The position numbers were made by a program, and so were the translations under genes. Below, in pieces: positions 1-10,156 of a stretch of 64,000 nucleotides of DNA. This stretch comes from Paramacrobiotus metropolitanus (Eukaryota; Tardigrada; Eutardigrada; Parachela; Macrobiotidae). The first letter of the stretch is position 1. Each line of letters starts with the position of its first letter. The stretch covers positions 1,178,001-1,242,000 of the forward strand of contig NW_026570223.1 in assembly GCF_019649055.1 (NCBI RefSeq), read 5' to 3'. Under the pieces are notes generated by a model. That model worked only from the letters and a program-made list of their open reading frames with translations, had not been told where the DNA came from and made no database searches.

Positions 1-1311
1 GTGGCTTTTCAAATTTTTCACTGCATATTTTTATTATGTATTAATGATTAAACCACCGCGTACGTATTCTCTTCCTCTACGGAGGAATTGTCACGAATGT
101 GTTTTTTAATTAGCACTGAGCGGTGAAAAGCTTAAGTCATAACGTCAACACAAACTGCACACAGATGATATATCTACTCTAGTAATTACCTAGTATCGTT
201 TAAATAATTTTCAATTACCGATTCCACAGTTGTTTGCTATTCTGGTAGTGGGGGCTGTAACAGTGTAACCAAGGTTTATAAGAGATAACTCATTTATACC
301 GTGGTGTAACTATAGTACCTGTCAAATCACCCACAAAAGGAGGCTTTATTACGGGATCTTGAAGTCTGGAAATTTTTGATTTTGTAAGGATTCAGGAAAC
401 GTACTGTAGTGCGCCGTTGTCTTGGATGAAAACTGCTGCATAGTACTGTTACTGCACCAGTAATTCAACATAAGTAGTTTTTCCAAAGAATTTTCTGGCA
501 TTTTGTAACAAATCAAAATTGCTAGAAAATCCAAATAGCTGAAAAAAAATTCCATTTTTTGGCAGCTAAAGCTAAAGGGCAAAAAGAGATGTTGCATCGT
601 GTGTAGGGAAGAGCTTATAAAAAATTTGAGCTTTCGCGCGAAGCCGACGCACGTTTTTGCTCCAGGAATTTCAAGAAAAAAAATATATAAATTATATAAA
701 AATTTGTAAATTATTACGGATTTCTGGAACGCACTTCTCAAAGCATGGTTACTTAATTAATTATTTTTGACCGAAGCGTAGCGAAGGTTCTCTAGGCTCA
801 ACGTTTATGAAAAACGGGTGTTCGTCCGTCACAGTTGCGGCGCTACTAATGCACATATACGCGGTCACCCTACCACAGTACAGTATGTTCCACTGAATAC
901 GCTATATCCCTGCTATCGAATAAACATAGGCGCGCTGGCCGTATATAGTCTAGCTGTTTGTCAACCATGGTGCCCGTCGGTCACCATCACCAAATGTACA
1001 TAAATAAACACGGTCTCCCTGGCCGGTGCGCGCTGGCCTTATGTCGCATGTAAATTGTGGTGCCCGTTGGTCCCCACCACTTTTTATACAGCTTGTACCC
1101 GCCCCAAGAGACTGCAATACAAAGTCTGGAAAGTACAAGTACTGCAATACAAGATTACAAGTACGGAAAAAGCCTCACACACTGCTCGATGTGACCTTTT
1201 TTGACTTTAAACGGCGACTTCTATGTAGATCAAAATATTTCAATCTGTAACTGGCTCTGGTTGAAAAAATAGGTTACGGGTAAACCGAAATATATTACTC
1301 TTACGAAGTCC
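1..1311. other. Intergenic, no gene supported
   Basis: AT-rich sequence upstream of the F-box gene. A 130-codon minus-strand ORF at 349-741 is rich in Phe/Ser/Leu and has no recognisable domain or splice context, so I do not call it. Around 930-1080 there are two diverged direct copies of a block containing GGTGCCCGT(C/T)GGTC, spaced about 100 bp apart. No RNA gene is visible. Confidence 0.5.
768..783 (+). repeat. Dispersed repeat core, copy 1
   Basis: The 16-mer TGACCGAAGCGTAGCG appears here and again near 4,452 and 6,201. This copy keeps only the core, without the upstream flank shared by the other two. Confidence 0.6.
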
Positions 1312-4300
1312 ATGGTTCATCAAGTTTGGTTGACTATTCCTTTGTGTAGGAAGCACATAAAGGAGTTCTTTACCGACTCTGCTACAATGGAATCAGTGAC
1401 CGCATCGATGCCTCCGTTCCGGCGGCTGCTATCTGGCGCCGGTCAGATGAGCTATCAGAACACTGTTGCTGTCAAGGAAAAGGATGAGATTTGGCTTGGA
1501 TTCATCCAGGATATCAATGGGGGCCAAGCGTTTATCGATTTTGACTCGAAGAAGGAAAAGGCCAGGTGGATCAATGCATCGGTTGTGTATTTAATGCCGT
1601 GGTTTGACACGAATCATCAGCGCGACAAACCCGTTTTCGCGGCACTCCGCGACGAAGACGACGGACCGTTCCGGTTTCAATCGGTTTTTATAAAATATTC
1701 TTTTGCGGCATGTAATCGATGTGTGATGTATTACGTCGAGACAAATATCCAGAGCGGCGATTCGACCAACCCTCGCATCGAGCTGGTGGATTATCGTCAA
1801 ATCCTCGGACCCGAGTGGTTCACTGAGCCTCCATTGCTGTACCGCAACAGCGGGCTCTTATGTACTAAGTATTTTGTTCCCTCTGCCACGACGAACCAGA
1901 TCCTCAGCAAACCAACCGACCGATCGCGAATTATTAAACATTTTCGCGAAGCTTTTGAGAGCGATCCCGTGCAAGCTACCATACTACGGCGGGACTGCTG
2001 CCGATTTCATCTGCGCATCGAAGCGAAAGGCTGTGTGTTTGTGGTCATCAGCACCGAAGCGAACGCGGACACAAAGGAAAAGACAATTATAAAGCTCTCG
2101 ACAATTCTGGAAAGGCATTTAGTGACCCGGGCCAATCTGATGCCCATTTGTTTTTGGAAGTGCCCCACTAACGAAACTCATATCTGCATGGCAGGTAAGG
2201 GTTGCTCTTTTAAACTTAACTGCAGTTTGATCTTTCTTTTACCAATCAGAAGGCTACTTCTGTAATTCTAGATTAAAAAAATAAATTAAACTGACCAGCA
2301 GGCCAGTACTATCTTTGTAATTATCCAGTTACAAAATAAAACGTGATAGCGTTATTGAATAGCAGTTTTACTAATGCTACTAATTCGAGCGTTTTACTAA
2401 TGCTGTTCCTAATAATTTAGACTCTCGAATGGAACTATTTTGTTCAGAGGCCTTGCTTGGCTACCTGCCTCATTGGATCTTCAGTGAAATCTTTTCTTAT
2501 CTGGACCTGCATTCACAGTTGAAGTTCCAACGGTATGGTCTCAGCTCACATAGTAGCCCAAAACTGTATTATAAATTTTTATGTTTCTTCCGGGAACAGT
2601 GAAACCGAAGTGAATTACTCGGCCGCACTGGGCCATTGGCCCGTCTGGAAATATATAGCAGATTGTCATAAACATTTTAAAGAAATCCCTTTAAGTTTCT
2701 AAATATCGAAGAAACCGTTAACCATAAGCACTTGATCCACACAGTCCTCGGCCTATCACCTAAGGACTGCACGGTTGGAACCGGCAAGTCTACGTATACT
2801 ATAACATGTAACAGACGCATCTGTATATCAAGGAAGATCAGATTCAAGATCTATAGAAGTATCACTACGGAAAACCCCGTACGATCTGGTTAGAAATGAC
2901 CAAACAACTAAGCGAAAAACCGCTAACGCCTTTCGATTTGGCATGTCTGGAAACTATGTCACATGCACTGTTTTAAAAGATCTGCTCACAAAAATAGAGT
3001 CCGTTCGCAGATGCCGGTGCCTGTAGATCTGAATTCAAAGTGATCTTAAAAATAATATTTAAAATCCTGTTGCATAGAGCAAGAATATACGGCAAAATTT
3101 ATTTTTTACCAGAAACTGTTCACCTAGATAATCAAACATAAATTTTTCAAATTTTTTCCAGCTTTCAATCTATTCAACACTCATTAACACGCTTAATCAC
3201 TACAGAGTACAGTATACCAATTTAAACCGAACAGTGGTAGTAATATTGCAGGTCCTGTACCTCCATTCACGTAGCAGCCCTGGTCAGTGATTCCTACGCT
3301 TTTTCTGGATTTTGATCATTTCAGAATCAATGTTTCAGAAAACATGCATTTGACACAGATTCGAAACATCTAACGACGCCTGCATTTACACGCACGGGAT
3401 GTTGTTTTACCCTGTATGCCGGATAAAACAACATCCCGTATAATTACTAATAATTAGTAAAACTGGACTGCAAAAATTTTCTTATAATTTTCCCTTTTCG
3501 TTGCTAATTTAAAATTTCTGAAAGCTGTCCTGAAAATGTTTCTTTTTTGTCTTTGACTGAAAACGTTTTGTACGCTGAAACGTGATAACCGACTTTTACC
3601 GCACTTACTCGCGTTTTAACTGGTTTTTCAACGTCATATTGAAAGCATTTCCAGTTCCGGCATCTGTACGATGCTCTCACGGCAGGTATTTTTGAAAGTG
3701 AGTGTGCTTTTGGTAGGCCGCACTATTAAAAAAAGGCTGTAGCTGCTATCTCATAGCCCTCCCCTTAAACTGTTGATCTCGGACAGTGGCAACCGTTCCC
3801 TTTATTCACTGGACTTGGTCGGTAGATAGACGTGTGAGCTCTGCACGGTCACTTCATTCGTCCGCTAAAGTATTTTCACTGTGCTGGGCAGCGGTTACCC
3901 ACTTATCCATCAGCACTAACACGAGGTCCTGTAACTTCCGTTCATTCAGCAGGCCTGATCGGCGGTCAAGTATCTTCGAAACAACTAACCGAATAAAGCA
4001 TTAGCGAAGTACGGCTGTGTTTTTCCCGTTGCTCAATAGGCCACACTTGCCCTGTAAATGCTTTTTACAATACCGTCCAGCTCTGCAATATAGCATCGCT
4101 TTACTACTCGAAGGCGAATCTGACCAAGAATCGCGCAGCTCTGCCTACTGCTCGGTGCTAAATAGAGTACTTGAGATGTCAAGAACCGCGCAAAGGGTCA
4201 CTCTCTACTGCAACCAACGCTGTGCGGCCTGCCCAAAGTACGATAATAAAAACAACTTCCTTTTTTCGGCGTTTATTCCTAACCAGCCCACGCCACTGCG

Positions 4301-6004
4301 TTTGGCTTGCGCAGGAAATGTTTTGAAGAGGTTTTGAGATAATGAGCAATAAAACCCAATAGAAATCCAGTCTAGCATGGTTTTTTAAAGATACGAGTGT
4401 CAATTTTTTGAGTTAACTAGGAAAGCGCACGGGGTTTTTGCGGGCACTGCATGACCGAAGCGTAGCGGGATTAGATCGTTAGTTTAGGTTACTGTTTATG
4501 CTAGCGTGATTTTACAGTAATTATTTATTTTCTATGAAGGAGCGTTACGAAGTACAGTAACTGCATATTATAAAAACAAAACCGTCTGCTGAAAACATAA
4601 CCGCCATAGATTCTGTGCACCCGGTTTTTCAAAATATTGAAAACAAAATATGCGTCATTCATCGAATTAGAGCTAATTCTAATCGCGTAAATTAGTCTTA
4701 GAGAAATTTTGTGATAGGAACCACTTTTATTCTTTTGCCAATGTTGTATACGTAAATTCGTCTTACATTCGTTTACATCTGAATTCGATATGTGCTATCT
4801 TTGGAGCTGACTGCTGACCAGTGATTGGGAGACATTCATTACTGACCGTTATGGTTTGCGCAGAGTGTGCGCATTATGGCACGAACTGCTACGAAGTCCC
4901 CATACAACCGAGCACGTCCGCATATGTCTGGACTGCATGACTAAAGCATCTACGTCCGACAACTACAATTGCTCCCAAGTGGCAGCGCTGCTCACTCGCA
5001 CCATCAACTCAACGACCAAAAGTCTCACCATAGTGACGGAATCTCTTAGCGAGTACGAGTTTTTTCCTGTTTTCCTCCTGATGGGTATGGAATTGGTCTT
5101 GGAAGTTCACGTGCCTCTGGTAGTACTGAAGGACTATATCCTTGGCAGCTATAAAGCGATTAAGTCGGTGTGTTGTGCGTTTCACTTGGAACATCCTTTG
5201 GTGAGTGATGTGGTCAGCCTTCAGCACAGATGTGAGCGGATCATACTGCATAATTGGAAAATCAGCCACCTCTTTGGCCGACCAATGTACGAAATCTTTG
5301 CCCAGAAGAGATTTATGTACCTGCGGCCGCTGCCACATCGGGAAAAGAATTTAATGCTGCCTCTAGGTTGGGACCACGTGCTCGCCATTGATCAGCTGGA
5401 GATCACGGTGGAACGAGTCGTTCTGGACTGTGACCTTGACCAGGCAAACATGGTCAGCCGCATCATGTCGGCCGTGAACGAAACCTTTCCGATTGTTACG
5501 GATGAAATGCATGCAAAGGTCAAAGCCATTTACGCCCGTTGGGTGCGTAACCTTGTCTATCCGACTGAGTGGGAAACCATTCGTAGCTATTTATCACTGT
5601 AAGTTTTGTCATGCCCAACCTGACCGTTTGAAGGAAACGCCGCCATTTTATTTGCTCTATCGAAGATGATTACTTACCATCTGTTCTCGATCATAAAATC
5701 CGAATTTACTGTAACTCAACGCCGGCCCGTGCGGTGTTAAAATTTAACAGCCCCTCCCGTAGTCAGGAAATATTAGACGCCCCCGAAATTATAAAAATAG
5801 AGAAATTGTCTTTTGTAAGCTGTGAAAGCATCTGCAAAATTGCTCATGAGGCTCTAGGTGCACTCTCATTGCAGGTTTAGTGGCTTTTATTCGGACGGCA
5901 CATTTCGTTCATGGGTGGGCGTCGACCTGAGAGTAGTGGATCCTGGCGACCTGAGCAAAATGGCATTGTACGGAATCAACGAAATATTCCTGGTTGACCA
6001 GTAG
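1312..6004 (+). CDS. F-box protein with Tudor-like N-terminal domain
   Basis: Four exons with consistent phases: 1312-2194, 2421-2532, 4864-5598 and 5875-6004, stop TAG, giving about 619 residues. A downstream ATG at 1387 is an equally plausible start and would give about 594. The N-terminus has a Tudor/agenet-like stretch (IWLGFIQDINGGQAFIDF, then ARWI). Exon 2 plus exon 3 encode a good F-box at roughly residues 310-341: LPHWIFSEIFSYLDLHSQLK, then QRVCALWHELL. The box is interrupted inside an Arg codon by a 2.3 kb intron. F-box proteins are substrate adaptors of SCF ubiquitin ligases that bind Skp1; the substrate here is unknown. The C-terminal ~280 residues show no repeats or domain I recognise. 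Exon order, phase and the restored F-box make the model convincing; the function beyond F-box is inferred. Confidence 0.75.
3394..3439. repeat. Perfect 16-bp inverted repeat (hairpin)
   Basis: Arms ACGGGATGTTGTTTTA at 3394-3409 and its exact reverse complement at 3424-3439, with a 14-nt loop. It lies within the long intron of the F-box gene. Confidence 0.8.
4444..4467 (+). repeat. Dispersed repeat core, copy 2
   Basis: Contains GCACTGCATGACCGAAGCG followed by TAGCG. Together with the copy at 6193 the similarity extends about 35 bp upstream (ACTAG.AAAG.GCAC then a TTTTTGC.GGCACTGC stretch), so a longer mobile unit is likely. Confidence 0.7.
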
Positions 6005-6192
6005 CCACGCATGCCGTGCTTGATGCAGACACTACTGACGCGATACTCTGGGCAGCAATTGTGGCTCGTGGTCACAATTCAGTTAACCAAATGCAAACCG
6101 AAACAACCGAATAAGTGGACATTTTGAATTTTTCGCTAAATATTACTGTGTGGCGACTTAGTTTACTAGTAAAGTGCACTACCTTTTTGCAG

Positions 6193-6216
6193 GCACTGCA
6201 TGACCGAAGCGTAGCG
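6193..6216 (+). repeat. Dispersed repeat core, copy 3
   Basis: Identical 24-bp core to copy 2 at 4444, with about 35 bp of related sequence upstream. Confidence 0.7.
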
Positions 6217-6600
6217 TTCACTTTCATTACTTAAAGGATAAGAATTAATTTTGTCGGGTTATTGCTAATGATAACGTTAGTTTAATTAGTTCTTTCTGCG
6301 AGAACTGCACTGCATATGATAAATGTTGCTTGCTTTATTCCGCATTTGTGCAAATGGCTGCGTCGGCTGCTTTGGCATTTTTGTGTACAGAATCACTTGA
6401 ATAGCAAGGATGATCAGGTTGTAAAAGCCGACTGCAATAAAACGGTGCGGGGATGTGCTGTTTTTATTATCAGTAAACGGTATTTCTCATTATATTCTGA
6501 TTTGTCATAGTTCTAATACACAAGCAAAATTGTCGTGCATATGAAATAGGATTGAAGCATTTTTTTAAAAATGTTTCTTCACTCTTCAGTGAATTGGACG

Positions 6601-6653
6601 CAGTGAGAGACTTCACCATCAAGGCATCAACCAGTGAGAGACTTCACCATCAA
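6601..6653 (+). repeat. Two-copy 31-bp tandem repeat
   Basis: CAGTGAGAGACTTCACCATC plus AA occurs at 6601-6622 and 6632-6653, separated by GGCATCAAC. It is a small local duplication. Confidence 0.8.
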
Positions 6654-7475
6654 CCGCGATACTAAAATACAGATGTAATTAAATTGCTCTAAACAAGTGC
6701 ACCGTACGCATATGGAAACCTTTTCCGGAAATCTTAACTTCTTGTGCTTTTTCCATGCCATCTACTGCAAATACTGTGTAACCAACCATGAACCGGCTTG
6801 GCTATAACACAAGTGTCGACAATATTTGATTTGCACATCCGTATATTTACTAGTACTTGCGTAAATGTCGGTAGGCAAACAAAGCTGCGTTAAATATGGA
6901 TATGGTTAAAACTCCTGGAGTTCGCTAATTGTTGGACAAGATGTAGGAGATAGCAGAATAGCGTGCACATAAAAGCATAATGCCAGGAAACATAATAAGG
7001 CGTAGATACTTGTCGTAAGTAACGTTGAAGGTGTTAAACTGATGACATTTCTCAAAGAAAGTTTCAAGGAGTCTTTAAATTCACTCTGGAACAGCTCAAA
7101 ACGGTGCGTTCGGCTTTGGATGGTTCCTTTGATTTAAAATTACAAGGTACAAAACACAATTGCCGACTGCGTGACATAAATGCTTTGCCTCTTGCAGTCA
7201 GAACGGAATTAACGTACTTTACATAATTACTGCACCAGTTTCTAGTTTACCTCAGAGCGATTCAACAGCCGGGGTACAACAAAACTGTCAATGCTGCTGC
7301 CGAGTCTGCTTCTACAACAAATGTTTGGTACAACACAAGATCAAGGAAGAAATTTTTTGTTGTTTTTGATTTTACCAAATTATGAATTTCCATTGGCGCC
7401 CAGATGATTACCCAGTACTCAGTACAGGGCAATCATGATTAGCACCGGCACTGTTGCCGAAAAGCGTGCGATTAA

Positions 7476-8055
7476 TCACCATGTCGGATTAAGATCCGGA
7501 ACGTATGCGTACAAAACAAAACATGAGATGGTCACCAAAGTATCCATGGTGTCGCCGATAATGCAAACGAAAACTGGATAGTTGAACGTGGATTCCACAG
7601 CACCGGCGTATCGCTTTACCTCGCTAAATTTCTTCACCAACACGGAACTGGTCAGAGCTTTATTCTGCATCATTGCCGCAGCTGTATTAACTATTAACGT
7701 CTCGGATAATATGAGCAATCCCTGAAGCGAGTCTCGAACAAGCGGTAACAGATAGTACTTCCACAAAAACGTGTATCCATACCGGATACGATTAGTCAAG
7801 TGCAACTAAACTGGTGGCGAATGTGGCCGTTGTAGGAAAAATAAAATACGGCACATCGCGTACTGTTGGATCTCGCACTGCCAGAATCAAAGTGGCCGCA
7901 AAACGCAGTAATATAGAACAGAAAATAATAACAATTCCAGGAAATAATTTCCTCCCGTCTGAGTGCCAGTCCCAGTTATTGAATCCATGTTTCATTAAAC
8001 GATTAAATGCTGGAAAAACTAGGAAAATTAATGGCGAGGTAGATAAGGAAACCAC
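7476..8055 (-). pseudogene. Seven-transmembrane chemoreceptor-like fragment, frameshifted
   Basis: Two overlapping minus-strand frames (8055-7792, then 7805-7476) read as one hydrophobic protein broken by a frame change near 7,800. At least four stretches look membrane-spanning: PGIVIIFCSILLRFAATLIL, then VPYFIFPTTATFATSLVAL, then LLPLVRDSLQGLLILSETL, and DTMDTLVTISCFVLYAYV. The alternation of hydrophobic helices with short basic loops resembles invertebrate gustatory-receptor-type proteins, but no diagnostic C-terminal motif is visible. It could be a real gene with a sequencing indel, a missed small intron, or a pseudogene. No matching upstream exons were found. The family assignment is tentative. 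Confidence 0.35.
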
Positions 8056-8065
8056 AGCAGCGTAA

Positions 8066-8540
8066 CAAAATTAACGTTTGAAGAAGTGTTGCGTCGGACA
8101 GTACCGGACTGGCGCCGATCAGATGGAATCGTTAGGTGTATGAATTCTGTGAGGATTGGTCCTGAGTCGTTAGCGAATTTAATGCCTTCCTGTCAAGCCG
8201 ATCATGGGCAGTACAGTTATACTGCTGGCTTTTATCTTTCCAGTCCGTAAATTGCATAAAGTACAGTTATTCTGATTCCTTCGTGAAATGCACAAGCGTC
8301 CCAAATCTGATAATAACAGTGAAAAAAAATTAAATTTTATTTAACATAATTAGTAAGTAAATAGTTAAAAAAACTGGAATAGTGAGTAACAGTAAAGTAT
8401 TTGAAAAATTTTGGGGTCAACAGCAAGTAATAGTAAGTAAAAGTTTTGGAAAATTAGTAAATAGTAAGTAAGGTAACTGAAAGCAAATACTGAAAGCTGT
8501 AGTAGCACATCAATAACTTAGTCTCCATTTATTACTTATG
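8066..8540. other. Intergenic with AGTAAGTA-rich low-complexity DNA
   Basis: Between roughly 8330 and 8480 the sequence is dominated by variants of AGTAAGTAAATAGT. No gene is supported. Confidence 0.5.
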
Positions 8541-8554
8541 TCGTCGACGGGGTC

Positions 8555-9244
8555 ATGATGCACGCGCACGTACTCATCGCCATTATAACCGCTCTGTGCT
8601 TTGACCTTTCGTATTTCGTACACCGGATGCAACACGGTGCGCGCGGCGCTGCTTTGGCTTTGTGCATTTACGTCCACACGGTGTGTCTGCCGTACGTCGT
8701 GTTGGATGCGCTACACTATCGAGTATTGACTACCCTTAGAGACAGCCGGATGTCTGATTAACACGGAGGCGCTGCAGATCTGGAGCCTGCTACGATTGTT
8801 CCTGATTTACACGCTCCCTATCGACTTCATTGCCGCGGTTTCCCGTACCTGGTGTACAAGCGTCGGGCTCGCCGAATTGCAGGGAATATTGTCGCGCCCG
8901 ACAATGACCAAACACCGGCGTCGGATAAGGTCGAAACCGGGTAAGTGGAAGTTCTTGCGAAAAGTGGGACATAAAATGCAAAGGGGGAAAACGCGCATTC
9001 CGAGTACTGACGGCATTGACCTTTATCTTAACGCTGTTGTGGACGCCGTCGTGCATATTTTTTAATGTCAACTGCTTCGTCGATATCAGCGGCCAAACAT
9101 TGCTGAATCAGAATCGTGCTGGTTATGTTCGCTTCGGATGCGGTGCTGGATTTATTATTGTTTGCTCTGGTTTTGGATGATGTGCGGGATTTTATTGTCG
9201 GTTTGGTTCGAGCGCTTTCAGAAGCGCGTGATCATATGAAAAGC
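8555..9244 (+). pseudogene. Rhodopsin-like GPCR relic
   Basis: Fragments of a class A receptor lie in shifting frames on the plus strand. A TM5-like helix followed by a basic loop can be read around 8790-8870, but a one-base change of frame separates FLIYTLPIDFIAA from VYKRRARRIAGN. At 8989-9060 a TM6-like segment reads RVLTALTFILTLLWTP, with the WTP turn typical of TM6, then a TM7-like segment that shifts frame again. The upstream ORF (8555-8761) has hydrophobic stretches that could be TM2-TM4. No single frame gives seven helices and no splice model repairs it, so I call it a decayed receptor. The receptor subfamily is unknown. It is adjacent to another receptor-like relic at 7476-8055. Confidence 0.45.
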
Positions 9245-9713
9245 TATTGATTTTATGAGGTCGATTTTTCAAGGCACTGATAGTAGTAGGCTTTACTGAA
9301 AACATGGGTGTAGAATTGTGGCAGTCAAATAATTTATAGATAAGTTATGTATTTTCGAAGCATGTTGCATATGATTTTGAGATTTCGTTTTCTGCTGAAT
9401 AAATTGATCAAAGCCACAAAAGCCCACCCATAATACTGAGGTTTCATTCTGGTCACGCTTTGGCAGTACAATTATTAAAACATTTTTGTTGATAGTAGAA
9501 CAGTTCATCTCTAATTGTAAGGTATGAAAATCGCAGCAGTCTATGCGCAATCCGCATTGTACATAATAACCTATCTGGACAACCGGCAGTTATTCATATG
9601 ATACATCAGCGTATCTCTTACAACGATAATTCTGCTTTATAATAACAACCTACCGTAATCCGCGTTATAATAACCTACCTGGACCACCGACAATTATTCA
9701 TTATGATACATCA

Positions 9714-9941
9714 TGCCCTTGTCAAAATTATAATATGATTTAATGGTAACTTTTGCATTAAATCTGGATATTACATATCCCAAGTAGTTGCAAATATGAA
9801 ACATTTAGATATGGATTATTAATTATTTCATAATTCCATATCTAATTGGCTGCCAAATTGTTACCGTGGATACGTTTTGTGATAGACTGTGGAGGTTTTG
9901 AGGTATCTTGATATAATTTAGAAAACATTTTTTGACTAGGG
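9714..9941. mobile_element. Small TIR element (MITE), TCA target duplication
   Basis: It interrupts a segment that is continuous in the right arm (near 52,080). Flanks are TCA on both sides (9711-9713 and 9942-9944). Near-terminal inverted repeats are CCCTTGTCAAAA and TTTTGACTAGGG. The interior has no ORF. It is absent at the equivalent right-arm site, so insertion followed the duplication. The superfamily is not assignable from these ends. Confidence 0.6.
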
Positions 9942-10156
9942 TCAGCGTATCTTTTACGCAGATAATTCTGCTTTGAAATCGCTGTGCTGTGCATTGGTCA
10001 AGGCTTTTCTTATTCCTTTAGCAGCCGAGAAAATATAAAACAACCCCGATGCTGAAAAGGTTTCCGGCAATGTTAGCTGATAATATCTTGCAGAAGCTTT
10101 ACGTGCTCACGGTTCAATATTACGTTAGTAACCGAGCTGTCTAAATTAAAATTACA

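Larger units (their letters stand above)
2533..4863 (+). other. 2.3 kb intron splitting the F-box
   Basis: Intron 2 of the F-box gene, GTATGG donor and TTTGCGCAG acceptor. It is far longer than the other introns of this gene (226 and 276 bp). It holds a perfect hairpin (3394-3439) and one copy of the dispersed repeat (4444-4467), so it has probably grown by insertion. Short ORFs inside it have no recognisable content. Confidence 0.6.
6005..7475. other. Gene-poor stretch
   Basis: No supported gene. It contains a dispersed repeat copy and a two-copy 31-bp tandem repeat (noted separately). The rest is AT-rich without long ORFs or RNA genes that I can recognise. Confidence 0.5.

Noticed and set aside
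349-741. 130-codon minus-strand ORF
   Set aside because: Compositionally biased (Phe, Ser, Leu), no domain, no splice context or conserved counterpart.
8941-8983. 43-bp mini-intron in the GPCR relic
   Set aside because: The GTAAGT donor is attractive, but joining at the only nearby AG leaves the TM6 segment out of frame.
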